Source of the DNA: Bacteroidales bacterium
GTDB lineage: Bacteria; Bacteroidota; Bacteroidia; Bacteroidales; Paludibacteraceae
Assembly: GCA_022783865.1 (NCBI GenBank)
Contig: JALFYY010000005.1
Span: 16,284 to 80,283, forward strand
Direction: 5' to 3'
DNA: 64,000 bases
A model generated the notes under the pieces. The model saw only the letters and a list, made by a program, of their open reading frames with translations, did not search any database and was not told where the DNA came from. Numbering within the stretch: position 1 is the first letter of the stretch; the number at the start of each line of letters is the position of its first letter. Both the position numbers and the translations under genes were made by a program. Shown one piece after another: positions 7,334 to 16,723 of the stretch.

Positions 7334-8149
7334 ATGGAACAACTGAATGTGTTTGATTACTCTAACACATTGATTGCTTGCTATTTCACCGACAACAAGC
7401 ATTGTGTACACGCGAACAAAGACCATACGCTGATGTATATTTGTTCGGGCGAGTTGGAAATCGAAGAAAACGGGCGGAACACCTTGTTGCGCCCGGGCGA
7501 TTGTGCTTTTATGCGAAGAGACAACCGGCTGATAATGAACAAACATGCAGATGAGCAACATCCGTATAAGTCGATAATGCTGAAATTTTCAAGGTCTTTC
7601 CTCAGAGAGTTCTATCGGGCTATTGCCAAAGACGATTTGCCTGCACAATCGAAACGGGCGAAAGACAGTTTGGTGGTGTTACCGAATAACCGTCCGGATA
7701 TCAGAGGTTTGTTCAACTCGGTTATTCCTTATTTTGATGCCGGTACGAAGCCGTCGGAGGAGATACTGAAACTGAAAATGACCGAAGGACTATATGTGCT
7801 GCTCAATACCGACGAGAATCTGTATGCCTCGTTGTTTGATTTTGTGGACCCGTGGAAGATAGATATAATCGACTACTTGGAGCAGAACTATATGAACGAA
7901 CTCTCGATACAGCAGATTGCTTATTACACGGGAAGAAGTCTGTCAACTTTCAAACGCGACTTTGCCAAAGTGAGTAATCTGACGCCTGAGAAATGGATTA
8001 TCCGCAGAAGGCTCGAAGCAGCGCACGAACTCATACAGCAAGGCAAACGCAGAGTGACTGACGTGTGTTTTGATGTGGGATTCAAGAACTTGTCGCACTT
8101 TTCGAAACTCTATAAAGAGACTTACGGCTATGCACCGAGTGCGGCATAG
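7334..8149 (+). CDS. AraC-family transcriptional regulator
   Basis: 271 residues. The N-terminal part (about 1-150) is a cupin-like sensor domain (GELEIEENGRNTLLRPGD). The C-terminal 100 residues form the double helix-turn-helix (LSIQQIAYYTGRSLSTFKRD, then VTDVCFDVGFKNLSHFSKLY). This is a classic one-component regulator of the type that often controls a neighbouring metabolic or stress gene. The next gene (8268) has its own promoter and is truncated, so the target may be damaged or elsewhere. No clear -33/-7 pair was found upstream. Confidence 0.92.
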   Translation: MEQLNVFDYSNTLIACYFTDNKHCVHANKDHTLMYICSGELEIEENGRNTLLRPGDCAFMRRDNRLIMNKHADEQHPYKSIMLKFSRSFLREFYRAIAKDDLPAQSKRAKDSLVVLPNNRPDIRGLFNSVIPYFDAGTKPSEEILKLKMTEGLYVLLNTDENLYASLFDFVDPWKIDIIDYLEQNYMNELSIQQIAYYTGRSLSTFKRDFAKVSNLTPEKWIIRRRLEAAHELIQQGKRRVTDVCFDVGFKNLSHFSKLYKETYGYAPSAA

Positions 8150-8267
8150 CAGAATAGGGTAATTACAATTTGAACTTACAGACAAAGTAATTTGAGCTTC
8201 ACAGCAAAAGTCTTGTGGAGCATATGCCGTATCTTTGCAGCGGAATTAACACTAAATCCTATTTGAT

Positions 8268-9023
8268 ATGAAACACATTACCTATATCTGTTGCCTTTTG
8301 TTGACCGGGACAATGATGTTTACTTCTTGCAAAACTGATAATCAACAACAAACGAATATGGAAACATTGCAATTGACACATGAATGGGACAAAACTTTCC
8401 CGCAAAGCGACAAGGTGGAACATGCAAAAGTGACGTTCCACAACCGATATGGCATTACTTTGGCGGCAGATTTGTATAAGCCGCTGAACAGCAAAGGACG
8501 ATTGGCGGCAATAGCCGTAAGCGGTCCTTATGGAGCAGTAAAGGAACAAGTATCAGGACGTTATGCGCAAACTTTGGCAGAACGGGGCTTTCTGACGATT
8601 GCTTTCGACCCTTCGTTCTACGGAGAGAGTAGTGGTGAACCGCGTTATCTGACTTCACCTGAAATCAGTACGGACGATTTCAGTGCGGCTGTGGATTATC
8701 TGTTGACACGTCAGGACGTAGATGCAGAGCGTATCGGTATTCTCGGAATCTGCGGTTGGGGAGGTTTTGCTTTGAATGCGGCTGCCGTTGATACACGTAT
8801 CAAAGCAACGGTTACTTCCACCATGTACGATATGAGCAGAGTGCTTGCAAACGGATATTTTGATGTCGGTGCTGTGGAAAGCTACTTCTCCCAATACTTT
8901 TGCCGGAATATGGAACTATACACACCCCATAGTGCAACTGAAAATTGCCTATTGTATGCATACCTCCTCAACGATGCGTACATACTTGCATATGTATTAC
9001 GAACCGCAATATCTTTATTATAA
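8268..9023 (+). pseudogene. Truncated alpha/beta hydrolase lipoprotein
   Basis: The signal peptide ends in a lipobox (MMFTSC). Residues 50-195 are clearly an alpha/beta hydrolase: AAIAVSGPYGAVKEQVSG, IAFDPSFYGESSG and the nucleophile elbow GICGWGG, with cysteine at the nucleophile place as in dienelactone-hydrolase-like enzymes. After RVLANGYFD (about 8868) the sequence loses similarity and the last domain with the histidine is missing; relatives run to about 340 residues. The remaining tail is frame noise. A TATCTTTG box at 8230-8237 is intact, so an RNA is probably still made. Confidence 0.7.
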
Positions 9024-9102
9024 CAACCAACCGGCACATACACAATATCTGCGCCATACAATAGGTATTGGGTGTACATTTCGCTTGAATGGATTCAAAT
9101 AA
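8905..9102 (+). pseudogene. 3' remnant resembling the C-terminus of an outer-membrane beta-barrel protein
   Basis: In a different frame from the hydrolase, the segment YYNNQPAHTQYLRHTIGIG, then CTFRLNGFK and stop, has the alternating aromatic/hydrophobic pattern of a final beta-barrel strand. It appears to be joined directly to the broken hydrolase. Only about 40 residues are convincing, so the assignment is tentative. Confidence 0.3.
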
Positions 9103-9195
9103 GCATAGTTGTATAACTAATTGTACTTTGCCGACAACAGATTGGCAAACTTTTGCAATATGATAAAAAAAGAAACGGAGAAATGAAATAGATGA

Positions 9196-9225
9196 TTTGT
9201 ATATGAAAAATCTTTTGTATCTTTG
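9196..9225 (+). promoter_or_regulatory. Promoter of the reverse rubrerythrin gene
   Basis: TTTG 9196-9199 and TATCTTTG 9218-9225 with an 18-bp spacer. The leader is about 75 nt. Confidence 0.65.
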
Positions 9226-9305
9226 CACCAGTAAAAATACTATAATAAGAATTGCTCCTTTGCCCTTGTTACAGGGGGGCGTGAGGCTTAAACAAACAAA
9301 ATGTT

Positions 9306-9854
9306 ATGAATAAAAAATGGATGTGTAGCGTGTGCGGTTATGTACACGAAGGACCAACTCCTCCGGAGTTCTGTCCGCAATGTCATCAACCTGCTTCTAA
9401 GTTCGTAGAAGTAAAGAGTGACAAACTCGAGTTCGCTTGCGAACACGTAATTGGTGTTGCTAAAGGTTGTGACGAAGAAATGATCAACGACCTCAATGCT
9501 CATTTTATGGGTGAAGCTACTGAGGTGGGTATGTATCTGGCAATGAGCCGTCAAGCTGACCGTGAGGGTTATCCAGAGATTGCAGAAGCTTTCAAGCGTT
9601 ATGCTTTCGAAGAAGCTGAACACTGCGCTAAGTTTGCCGAATTGCTCGGTGATGTAGTTTGGGATACCAAGACGAACCTTGAGAAACGTATGATGGCAGA
9701 GAACGGTGCTTGTGAAGATAAGTTCCGTATCGCCAAGCGTGCTAAAGCGCTTGATTTGGACGCTATTCACGATACTGTTCACGAAATGGCTAAAGACGAA
9801 GCTCGTCACGGACGTGGTTTCGAAGGATTGTATAACCGCTATTTCAAGAAATAA
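9306..9854 (+). CDS. Reverse rubrerythrin-type peroxidase (rubredoxin domain first)
   Basis: 182 residues. The N-terminus is a rubredoxin-like iron site (CSVCGY and CPQC), followed by a ferritin-like diiron four-helix bundle with the ligands [17 protein letters not shown] and DEARHGRGF. Domain order is the opposite of classical rubrerythrin and matches the reverse rubrerythrin/NADH peroxidase group of anaerobes, which removes hydrogen peroxide in the cytoplasm. Translation signals and codon choice look like those of a highly expressed gene. It has its own promoter and a strong terminator, so it is monocistronic. Confidence 0.92.
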   Translation: MNKKWMCSVCGYVHEGPTPPEFCPQCHQPASKFVEVKSDKLEFACEHVIGVAKGCDEEMINDLNAHFMGEATEVGMYLAMSRQADREGYPEIAEAFKRYAFEEAEHCAKFAELLGDVVWDTKTNLEKRMMAENGACEDKFRIAKRAKALDLDAIHDTVHEMAKDEARHGRGFEGLYNRYFKK

Positions 9855-9897
9855 TATCGCTCACCGGTAATGCCCGAGTGTAGTGCTTGGGCAAAAT

Positions 9898-9933
9898 AAA
9901 AAGAATGTGTATCATAGGGTACACATTCTTTTT
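9898..9933 (+). terminator. Rho-independent terminator after the rubrerythrin gene
   Basis: A 14-bp perfect stem (AAAAAGAATGTGTA / TACACATTCTTTTT) with an 8-nt loop and terminal T-run. A smaller GCCCGAG/CTTGGGC hairpin precedes it at 9872-9892. Confidence 0.85.
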
Positions 9934-9999
9934 ATCTGTCGTGTCACTATCTTTGTGCTACCTGTTACATACCTTCTGCATACCGATTGAGGGTTGCTG

Positions 10000-10032
10000 C
10001 AAGGGTTATACAAGGGTTATGCAAGGGTTATA
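10000..10032. repeat. 11-bp-period tandem array, 3 units
   Basis: CAAGGGTTATA, CAAGGGTTATG, CAAGGGTTATA. The reverse complement TATAACCCTTG is identical to a unit at 38367-38377. Confidence 0.85.
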
Positions 10033-10061
10033 CGGAGAGTGAAGGAAATGCACCTGTATTG

Positions 10062-11333
10062 TCAGTAGCGCAACCATTTCCATAGTTCTGCCCACGTGGG
10101 TTTCTTGCCGTACATCAGAATGCCGGTACGGTAGATTTTTCCTGCCATCCATGTACTGCCCGCAAAAGATGCAATCAGTATTCCTATCGACAAAGCAATC
10201 TCCCACCATGCCACATCAAACGGTAAACGCACCAACATGACAATCGGTGAAGTAAACGGAATCATCGAGCACCAGAAAGCCAACGGACCGTCGGGATTCT
10301 GTGCACTGTAGATGGCAGCATACATGGCAAAAAGGATAGGAATAATAAGTACCAACGAGAACTGTTGCGTATCTGTTTCGTTGTCAACAGCCGACCCGAA
10401 GGCGGCAAAAAACGAAGAATAGAGCAGATAACCACCCAGGAAATATACCACAAACAACACCAATAACTGAGCCATATTCACCGATTGCAGTGCATTGGCT
10501 ATCTCCATTGCCATGCCGCTTTCTTGCGCCATAGCGGCAGAAGCATCGCCTCCCGGAAGCAATGGCAACAGTGTTCCGGCACATACCCATATCAGTGCTA
10601 CCCACAAGAAGAACTGTGTCAGTCCTACCAGAGCAATACCTATTATTTTTCCCATCATCAGTTGGAACGGACGCACTGAGGAAACCATCACTTCCATAAT
10701 GCGGTTTGACTTCTCTTGCACTACGCCTGACATTACTTGCGCACCGTACAGCACGATAAACATATAAATAAGGAAAGCTGCGAACATTCCCACCAGTGTT
10801 GCAACTTCTGCCGAACCGATAGTTTCTTCTCCGTCTTCGCTCCATTTCACTGTGGTTATCTGTATATGGGTTTGTGTGTCTTTGATAATCTGCTGTAAAT
10901 CAGGAATATTATATGCCGCAATCTTCTGTTGCTCCACAAAGCGGCTCAATATGCTGTTCAGATAGGCAACCGTCTCCGTATTCGCCTGTTTCTCGGAATA
11001 ATAAGTGGCTTTATTCTCTTCTTGTGCCAAATTGCCTGCTATACAGAGGAAACCTGTTGCATCGGGATGTTCCTGGCGGGCTTCGGACAAACCGGAGTCG
11101 GTATAGAAGAAACGATAGCCCTCACTGTCGCTAAACACCGGTTGATACAAGCCTGAGGCGTCAACTATAACAATACTTCTCACCGTGTCGCTTTTGGCTT
11201 GAGAAAGCAACAACGGTACTGCCACTATTCCTACCAGCAAGAGCGGCATAAGGAAAGTAAGCAGAATAAACGATTTCTTGCAGACACGCGTTTTGTATTC
11301 GCGTCCGATGATAAGAGCTATTTTTGATTGCAT
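10062..11333 (-). CDS. ABC-2 family transporter permease (NatB-like)
   Basis: 423 residues. One N-terminal transmembrane helix (FILLTFLMPLLLVGIVAVPLLL) is followed by a periplasmic domain of about 150 residues and five or six C-terminal helices (for example LVGMFAAFLIYMFIVLYG, and VMSGVVQEKSNRIMEVMVSS just after it). This is the layout of NatB/YhaP sodium-extrusion type or general ABC-2 exporters. Its start overlaps the end of the ATPase gene by 16 bp, so the two are co-translated. The substrate cannot be read from sequence. Confidence 0.88.
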   Translation of the reverse strand: MQSKIALIIGREYKTRVCKKSFILLTFLMPLLLVGIVAVPLLLSQAKSDTVRSIVIVDASGLYQPVFSDSEGYRFFYTDSGLSEARQEHPDATGFLCIAGNLAQEENKATYYSEKQANTETVAYLNSILSRFVEQQKIAAYNIPDLQQIIKDTQTHIQITTVKWSEDGEETIGSAEVATLVGMFAAFLIYMFIVLYGAQVMSGVVQEKSNRIMEVMVSSVRPFQLMMGKIIGIALVGLTQFFLWVALIWVCAGTLLPLLPGGDASAAMAQESGMAMEIANALQSVNMAQLLVLFVVYFLGGYLLYSSFFAAFGSAVDNETDTQQFSLVLIIPILFAMYAAIYSAQNPDGPLAFWCSMIPFTSPIVMLVRLPFDVAWWEIALSIGILIASFAGSTWMAGKIYRTGILMYGKKPTWAELWKWLRY

Positions 11334-12199
11334 ACGGTCTGAATAAAAATGTCGTTCATGCGGGGCAAAATTTCTTCGAAAGAGACCAATTCGGTTTGTG
11401 TAGCCAGCTGCTGAATAAGTTGGCTGTTGCTCTGTGACGGTTCTTTCTGAATTGTATATTCGTATAAGTTTTTCCGTTCAGAGACAGGTGTGTAATCTGA
11501 TAAAGGCGTGCGCGTCAGTACACGGAAAAGATTGGTTTTATGGGCCTCACGGATAGTTTCCACTTCGCCTTGCAGCACTATCTTTCCATGGTTGATGAGC
11601 GATATCTCACGGCATAACATTTCTACCGACTCCATATTGTGCGTGCTCAGGATAACGGTGGTGCCTTCGCTGTTCAGACGCAGTACTTCCTGTCTGATTT
11701 GCTCTGCATTTACAGGGTCGAAACCCGAAAAGGGTTCGTCCAAAATAAGTAACGAAGGGTGATGAATCACCGTGGCGATAAATTGTACTTTCTGCGCCAT
11801 GCCTTTCGATAGTTCTTCGATTTTCTTGTCGCGCCAGCCACCTATGTCAAAGCGTTCGAACCATAGCTTCATCTCCGTCTCCGCATCGTGCAAACTCATT
11901 CCTTTCAGACGCGCCAAATAGAGTACTTGTTCGCCGACTTTCATCTTTTTGTAAAGCCCGCGCTCTTCCGGCAGATAGCCTATATGGGTACTGTCTTGCA
12001 ATGTGATACGGTGTCCGTTGAGCAAGGCATTGCCTGTGTCAGGTGCTGTAATGCCGTTGATAATGCGTATCAGTGTGGTTTTGCCGGCTCCGTTCGGTCC
12101 GAGCAAACCGTACACTGTTCCTTGTTCTACCGTAAGTGAAACATCGTCTAATGCCCGTTGTGTACCAAACGATTTGCAGACATGCTCTATCTGTAACAT
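11318..12199 (-). CDS. ABC transporter ATP-binding protein (NatA-like)
   Basis: 293 residues. Walker A (GPNGAGKTT), Q-loop region (IGYLPEERGLYKKM), signature (ELSKGMAQKV), Walker B (LLILDEPFSGFDP) and switch histidine (STHNM) are all present. The PEERGLY segment and the C-terminal extension of about 80 residues are usual in NatA-like exporters. It pairs with the permease downstream. A TACCTTTG box on the minus strand (12232-12225) lies about 27 bp upstream of the ATG. Confidence 0.93.
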   Translation of the reverse strand: MLQIEHVCKSFGTQRALDDVSLTVEQGTVYGLLGPNGAGKTTLIRIINGITAPDTGNALLNGHRITLQDSTHIGYLPEERGLYKKMKVGEQVLYLARLKGMSLHDAETEMKLWFERFDIGGWRDKKIEELSKGMAQKVQFIATVIHHPSLLILDEPFSGFDPVNAEQIRQEVLRLNSEGTTVILSTHNMESVEMLCREISLINHGKIVLQGEVETIREAHKTNLFRVLTRTPLSDYTPVSERKNLYEYTIQKEPSQSNSQLIQQLATQTELVSFEEILPRMNDIFIQTVCNQK

Positions 12200-12224
12200 A
12201 CAATCTGTTTTATTATAACGGGTG

Positions 12225-12232
12225 CAAAGGTA
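12225..12232 (-). promoter_or_regulatory. -7 box of the ABC exporter operon
   Basis: TACCTTTG read on the minus strand, followed by GCACCC. The -33 region is weak (TTGCA about 20 bp upstream). Confidence 0.5.
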
Positions 12233-12290
12233 GCGTTTATTTATTGTATATGCAAGTGCAAGGGGACGGTATGGTTTGCGATACGGAATA

Positions 12291-12914
12291 TTATAGAGAC
12301 AGACAGTTTATTTCTTTCTGTAGTTTGTCCAGAAAACGGGCGGCATGTGCACCGTCCATCTGTGTATGGTGGAACTGGAAAGAAACGGTGAGTGTTGTTT
12401 TCAGCCAATGACGTCTGTACTTGCCCCAAATGAGAAAGGGGTTGTTGAAGATTCCGCTGTACATGCCGACGGCTCCGTCGATGTCGTATTGTGCCAATGC
12501 GGAAGTGCCGATGACCATGCTGTCCGGTAGGTCGTGATTGGTGCAGTTTTCACTCGCTGATTTTGTCAGTTGGAGATAGTCTTTGCTGAATATCTGCAGA
12601 TTGTCGGAAAACGGTATGTCACATGAGTTGATTTCCCCGTTTCTGTTGGCAACGATGGTGTTTACGGCAAGATTGTCGTACAGCATCAATTTCCCGTTGA
12701 CGGGTAGCATGTAGAATTCTTTTACGGCGGTTGCCGCTTTGCCGATGCAATAGCACATGAGCATATTGAATTTCAAGTCCTTTTGTCTGTGACTGATTTT
12801 TGTCAGGCGTGTCACATCCAGCGTCTTGAAAAACGTAACCATCGGCATGGGAGCTTTCATCCATGTCTCGAATGCGTACGCGCGTGTTGTTTGTTTTGGA
12901 TTAACTTCCTGCAT
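12291..12914 (-). CDS. Chloramphenicol acetyltransferase-like protein
   Basis: About 207 residues from the ATG at 12914; the ORF track extends to a TTG at 12962, which lies inside the rpsT terminator, so I prefer the ATG. The C-terminal catalytic motif HHTQMDG matches the HHxxxDG signature of trimeric CAT enzymes, and the N-terminal FETW segment plus the ISCDIPF-like region also fit. It could acetylate chloramphenicol or another hydroxyl substrate; many such chromosomal Bacteroidetes genes are of unproven activity. No dedicated promoter was recognised. Confidence 0.82.
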   Translation of the reverse strand: MQEVNPKQTTRAYAFETWMKAPMPMVTFFKTLDVTRLTKISHRQKDLKFNMLMCYCIGKAATAVKEFYMLPVNGKLMLYDNLAVNTIVANRNGEINSCDIPFSDNLQIFSKDYLQLTKSASENCTNHDLPDSMVIGTSALAQYDIDGAVGMYSGIFNNPFLIWGKYRRHWLKTTLTVSFQFHHTQMDGAHAARFLDKLQKEINCLSL

Positions 12915-12960
12915 GGCAGATACTATATGCTGTGTTTGACTTTGAATAATAGACAACGAC

Positions 12961-12986
12961 AAAAAAGGCTGTCAGTACTGACAGCC
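12961..12986 (-). terminator. Rho-independent terminator of rpsT
   Basis: A perfect 20-bp palindrome GGCTGTCAGTACTGACAGCC (12967-12986) followed on the minus strand by six Ts. Confidence 0.85.
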
Positions 12987-13012
12987 CTTTGTTCTATATG
13001 AAGGGTCGAGAC

Positions 13013-13267
13013 CTACGCCAATTTGTTCACGTAGATAGCCAACTTCGATTTCAAGTTAGCTGCTTTGTTCTTGTGAATGATGTTGCGCTTTGCCAATTTA
13101 TCCAACATCTTGCTTACGCTGGGCAACATTGCTGCAGCTTCTGCTTTATCTGTTGTAGCACGTACTTTGCGAACTGCATTGCGGGCAGTCTTGGCATAGT
13201 AGTGATTGTGTAATTTGCGTGTTGCGGTCTGACGTATTCTCTTCAAAGATGATTTGTGGTTTGCCAT
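13013..13267 (-). CDS. rpsT: 30S ribosomal protein S20
   Basis: 84 residues, the normal length. The start [18 protein letters not shown], the [31 protein letters not shown] core and very high lysine/arginine content identify S20, which binds 16S rRNA early in 30S assembly. It lies 38 bp downstream of tRNA-Glu on the same strand and is followed by a strong terminator, so both may share one transcript. Confidence 0.97.
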   Translation of the reverse strand: MANHKSSLKRIRQTATRKLHNHYYAKTARNAVRKVRATTDKAEAAAMLPSVSKMLDKLAKRNIIHKNKAANLKSKLAIYVNKLA

Positions 13268-13305
13268 CTTGCTATTAGTTATAAGTTATAAGTTTCTTTT
13301 ATTTG

Positions 13306-13377
13306 TAGTCCATAGCAGAATCGAACTGCTCTTTCAAGAATGAAAATCTTGCGTCCTAACCGATAGACGAATGGACC
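13306..13377 (-). tRNA. tRNA-Glu (UUC)
   Basis: The minus strand folds as a cloverleaf. The acceptor arm is GGTCCAT with ATGGACT plus discriminator A. The anticodon stem CAAGA/TCTTG encloses TTTTCAT, giving anticodon TTC. The T-arm is GAGCA GTTCGATTC TGCT-like. The CCA end is not encoded. A TACTTTTG box on minus at 13435-13428 is a plausible promoter about 45 bp upstream. Confidence 0.95.
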
Positions 13378-13598
13378 AATCTCCGTCGCCGTTTGGCTGT
13401 GTGCTTTGTTGTGGCGGAAATCGGCTGCAAAAGTACTACAAGTTTTTGAATTACACAAGAGTTTTGCCGAAAAAAATGGCTTTTCTTGCAAAAATAGTGC
13501 GAAAAGCCTTTGTTTATTAGGTGTTTGATGGTGAAAAAAAATGTAAAGTGAGTGTGATAAGAACTTTTTGGCGGTATTTGGACATAATATCTATAGTC

Positions 13599-13631
13599 TA
13601 TCCCTTCGGTATCCCTAAAGTATCCTTAAGG
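13599..13631. repeat. 11-bp-period tandem array, 3 units
   Basis: TATCCCTTCGG, TATCCCTAAAG, TATCCTTAAGG. The middle unit is the exact reverse complement of the unit repeated at 58103-58135. Confidence 0.8.
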
Positions 13632-13695
13632 CGGAGTATGCGAGAGGAAACCTGCATTCCGGTGAGCTCGCATATGTATGCCTGCATATCTGTAT

Positions 13696-13724
13696 AAAAA
13701 GAGACCCTCCCGAAGGAGAGCCTC
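13696..13724 (-). terminator. Rho-independent terminator of rpoD
   Basis: On minus, GAGGCTCTCC-TTCG-GGAGGGTCTC forms a 10-bp stem with a UUCG tetraloop and is followed by five Ts. Confidence 0.85.
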
Positions 13725-13772
13725 ACCAAACAATATAATTAGAATGAAAAATGAGAGAAATGTCTTACTCTC

Positions 13773-14633
13773 TTAGAGATAGCTTTTCAGTAGTTTCTCG
13801 CAATGCTGGTTGCGCTGCAAACGATGAATAGCTTTCTCTTTGATTTGGCGAACACGCTCACGTGTCAGTTTCATTTCGATACCAATCTCTTCCAAAGTCA
13901 TCTCCGGTACGCCGATACCGAAGAACTTACGGATGATGTCCGCCTCACGGTCGGTCAAGGTTGCCAAAGCACGGTCAATCTCTTTTGAGAGCGATTCGTT
14001 AATCAAACCATGGTCAGCATTAGGCGAGTCCTCGTTGATCATGACGTCAATCAGACTGTTGTCTTCTCCCTCTACGAAAGGAGCATCAACGCTGACATGA
14101 CGCCCTGACATCTTGATTGTTTCTGCCACTTTGTCAACAGGCATATCCAACTCTGCCGCTAATTCTTCTGCGGAAGGACGACGCTCATGTTCTTGCTCAA
14201 ATCGAGCGAGCGCTTTGTTGATTTTGTTGAGTGAACCTACCTGATTCAAGGGCAAACGAACAATACGCGATTGCTCTGCCAAGGCTTGAAGAATGGCTTG
14301 GCGAATCCACCATACGGCATACGAAATGAACTTAAAACCACGTGTCTCGTCGAACTTCTCGGCGGCTTTGATCAGACCTAAATTGCCTTCGTTGATAAGG
14401 TCGGGCAAACTCAATCCTTGGTTCTGATACTGCTTGGCCACAGAAACTACAAAACGGAGATTGGCGCGCGTCAGTTTTTCCAATGCTGCACGGTCTCCAT
14501 TGCGGATACGTCCGGCGAGTTCCACCTCTTCTTCTACCGAAATAAGTTCCTCGCGACCGATCTCCTGAAGATACTTGTCGAGCGATGCACTCTCGCGGTT
14601 AGTGATTGATTTAGTGATTTTTAGTTGTCTCAT
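13773..14633 (-). CDS. rpoD: RNA polymerase primary sigma factor (Bacteroidetes type)
   Basis: 286 residues, the compact form of primary sigma found in Bacteroidetes, lacking the long region 1.1. Region 1.2 ([16 protein letters not shown]), region 2 ([17 protein letters not shown], then [20 protein letters not shown] and WWIRQAI), region 3 (RRPSAEELA) and region 4 ([25 protein letters not shown]) are complete. It directs transcription from the TTTG/TAnnTTTG promoters seen throughout this window. Its own promoter is at 14707-14738 and a UUCG terminator follows, so it is monocistronic. Confidence 0.96.
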   Translation of the reverse strand: MRQLKITKSITNRESASLDKYLQEIGREELISVEEEVELAGRIRNGDRAALEKLTRANLRFVVSVAKQYQNQGLSLPDLINEGNLGLIKAAEKFDETRGFKFISYAVWWIRQAILQALAEQSRIVRLPLNQVGSLNKINKALARFEQEHERRPSAEELAAELDMPVDKVAETIKMSGRHVSVDAPFVEGEDNSLIDVMINEDSPNADHGLINESLSKEIDRALATLTDREADIIRKFFGIGVPEMTLEEIGIEMKLTRERVRQIKEKAIHRLQRNQHCEKLLKSYL

Positions 14634-14706
14634 AGGATTCCTCCATTTTTAACTTGGGCGTACAAAACAGCACATATCCTGACGGATAAGTGCCGTAATG
14701 AGCGTG

Positions 14707-14738
14707 CAAAGATACTACTTTTTCTTGAGTGTACCAAA
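14707..14738 (-). promoter_or_regulatory. Promoter of rpoD
   Basis: On minus, TTTG (14738-14735) and TATCTTTG (14714-14707) are 20 bp apart. Confidence 0.7.
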
Positions 14739-14769
14739 TTTTGCACGATATTTATTTTTATACTATGTT

Positions 14770-16254
14770 TTATTCGTTCAGATTGATAGCATAATATTCC
14801 ACTCTGCCACGTTGGTTGACACCGGCAATAAAGAGCACTTTGTCTTTGTCTGAAGCCTGCAAAGCTGCATCCACTACCTCTTGCAAATCATCTTCGGTGC
14901 GAATGGTGCGGTTGTTGACTTTCAATACGATAAAGCCCTTTTCGATACCTGCTTTCTGGAACTTTCCGTTCTTGACGGAAGTCACTTGCAAGCCGCTTTC
15001 AAGACCGAGTTTTTGCTTGGTGGCTTGGTTGATTTCCGTAAATTCTGCACCTAAGACAACTATTCCTTCCGAGCGTTTTACGATGCCGGTATCGCCATGT
15101 TTATTGGTCAGTTCGGCGGTCAAATTCAGCGGTTTGTTGTTGCGCAGCACGGTGATTGTTATCTTGTCGCCCGGACGATGGCGGGCAACCAATTCCTGCA
15201 AGTCGGTGGCGGAACTGATGACGGCATTGTCAATAGCAGTCACTACGTCGCCTGTTTTCATGCCGGCTTTTTCGGCAGCACCATCCTTAATAACGTTGGC
15301 TATATAGGCACCCTTCAAAGTGGGGATATTCTTCTCTTTTTGCAGTTCGGCGGTAATTTCCTGAATCTGCACACCGAGGATAGCGCGTTGCACAACGCCG
15401 TAGGTGCGAATGTCGCTCACCACTTTTTGCACGATACTGGTCGGTACAGCGAAAGAGTATCCCGTATAACTGCCTGTCTGTGAGGCAATAGCCGTATTGA
15501 TACCAATCAGTTCGCCACGTGTATTGACCAAGGCGCCACCCGAGTTACCGGGATTGACGGCTGCATCGGTTTGTATGAACGACTCAATCTTCATATCCGT
15601 ATCCAAGATGTTGATATTGCGTGCTTTGGCGCTTACAATACCGGCTGTGACGGTAGAAGTCAAGTTGAACGGATTACCCACTGCCAATACCCATTCGCCC
15701 ACACGGATATCGTCGGAATTACCCATTACGATAACGGGCAAATCGGTTGCCTCAATCTTCAGAAGTGCGATATCGGTATTAGGGTCAGTACCAACGAGTT
15801 GCGCCGTGAAAGAACGTTTGTCGTTGAGCACTACTTCAATCTCGTCGGCTTTGTTGATGACGTGATTGTTTGTTACGATGTAACCGTCAGGAGAGATAAT
15901 CACACCCGAGCCGGAAGCACGTTGTTGAGGTGCTTCGCGCCCTTGTTGCGGACGGCCGAAGAAGAACTCGAAGAACGGGTCGGCACTATATTGTTGGCGT
16001 TGTGATGTGTAGGTGGTTTTCACGTGTACTACAGCATTGACCGACAGTTCGGCAGCCACCGTGAAATCGGTTTCGCCCGCTTGTGGCAACGAAGCAAACT
16101 TGGCGTAGGCTTGCGGAAGAACGTATTGTGTGGAGTCGCCGGTCATCACAACAGCGGCAGGTTGTTGGAAATGTTTGACAGCCAACCATGCGCTGCCGAA
16201 ACTCAATCCGCAAACAATCAGTGCAACAAATAGATAATTAAAGAACTTTTTCAT
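14770..16254 (-). CDS. Periplasmic serine protease of the Do/HtrA (DegP/DegQ) family
   Basis: 494 residues from the ATG at 16254; the longer ORF start adds 11 residues with no signal-peptide sense. MKKFFNYLFVALIVCGLSF is the export signal. The trypsin-like domain has the His (TNNHVI), Asp (DPNTDIALLKI) and Ser (NPGNSGGALVN) of the triad. Two PDZ domains follow (for example GAAEKAGMKTGDVV and FQKAGIEKGFIVLKV). It acts as protease and chaperone for misfolded envelope proteins. It is 136 bp upstream of rpoD on the same strand. A clear -7 box was not found. Confidence 0.94.
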   Translation of the reverse strand: MKKFFNYLFVALIVCGLSFGSAWLAVKHFQQPAAVVMTGDSTQYVLPQAYAKFASLPQAGETDFTVAAELSVNAVVHVKTTYTSQRQQYSADPFFEFFFGRPQQGREAPQQRASGSGVIISPDGYIVTNNHVINKADEIEVVLNDKRSFTAQLVGTDPNTDIALLKIEATDLPVIVMGNSDDIRVGEWVLAVGNPFNLTSTVTAGIVSAKARNINILDTDMKIESFIQTDAAVNPGNSGGALVNTRGELIGINTAIASQTGSYTGYSFAVPTSIVQKVVSDIRTYGVVQRAILGVQIQEITAELQKEKNIPTLKGAYIANVIKDGAAEKAGMKTGDVVTAIDNAVISSATDLQELVARHRPGDKITITVLRNNKPLNLTAELTNKHGDTGIVKRSEGIVVLGAEFTEINQATKQKLGLESGLQVTSVKNGKFQKAGIEKGFIVLKVNNRTIRTEDDLQEVVDAALQASDKDKVLFIAGVNQRGRVEYYAINLNE

Positions 16255-16723
16255 AGTTGTATGGGTATAAATGTTAATCAAAAGCAAAGAGGCAGATTCT
16301 CATTGTGGATTGCAACTGTAAATGAATCTCTGTTTAGGTTTAATCGGCAACGATTGTTTTCCGTGACTACGGCTGCACTCACTGTTTTTCCTCATCATTA
16401 GCTGCACCGTATTTCGGGATGTTGCGCAGGCACAATCCGAATCTTGTCCTCTTTGCAGATGTATTTGCAAAGTCTGTGCCAAAGTAGAAAAGTGCTGTTG
16501 TCTATGTCCTTTTGGCATGAAACTCGACAGCGGATAGGCTGATGCTTTCATCTAAATAACCATGAGCCTGCATGAGTGGGTTATTAGTGGGTGATTCGGC
16601 TGTTGTCAAGCCATGCTCTGAAAGACAATGACTAAACCTTGTCTGTTAGCCTTGCTCCATTGTCAAATTTTCCGTACCTTTGTCGTTGGAAAATTGAACC
16701 CCGTGATATATAATAGTACTATC
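16255..16723. other. Divergent intergenic region between htrA and alkaline phosphatase
   Basis: No gene supported. It contains a plus-strand TACCTTTG box at 16675-16682 for the phosphatase gene and a weak 11-bp direct repeat (AGTGGGTTATT / AGTGGGTGATT, 16575-16596). The minus ORF at 16300-16551 has no coding character. Confidence 0.5.

Larger units (their letters stand above)
13378..13772. other. Gap between rpoD and tRNA-Glu
   Basis: No gene seen. It holds the tRNA promoter (TACTTTTG on minus, 13435-13428), an 11-bp tandem array (13599-13631) and the rpoD terminator (13696-13724). Confidence 0.6.

Noticed and set aside
16300-16551. 83-residue minus-strand ORF upstream of htrA
   Set aside because: Low-complexity, no motif, no ribosome-binding context; treated as non-coding.
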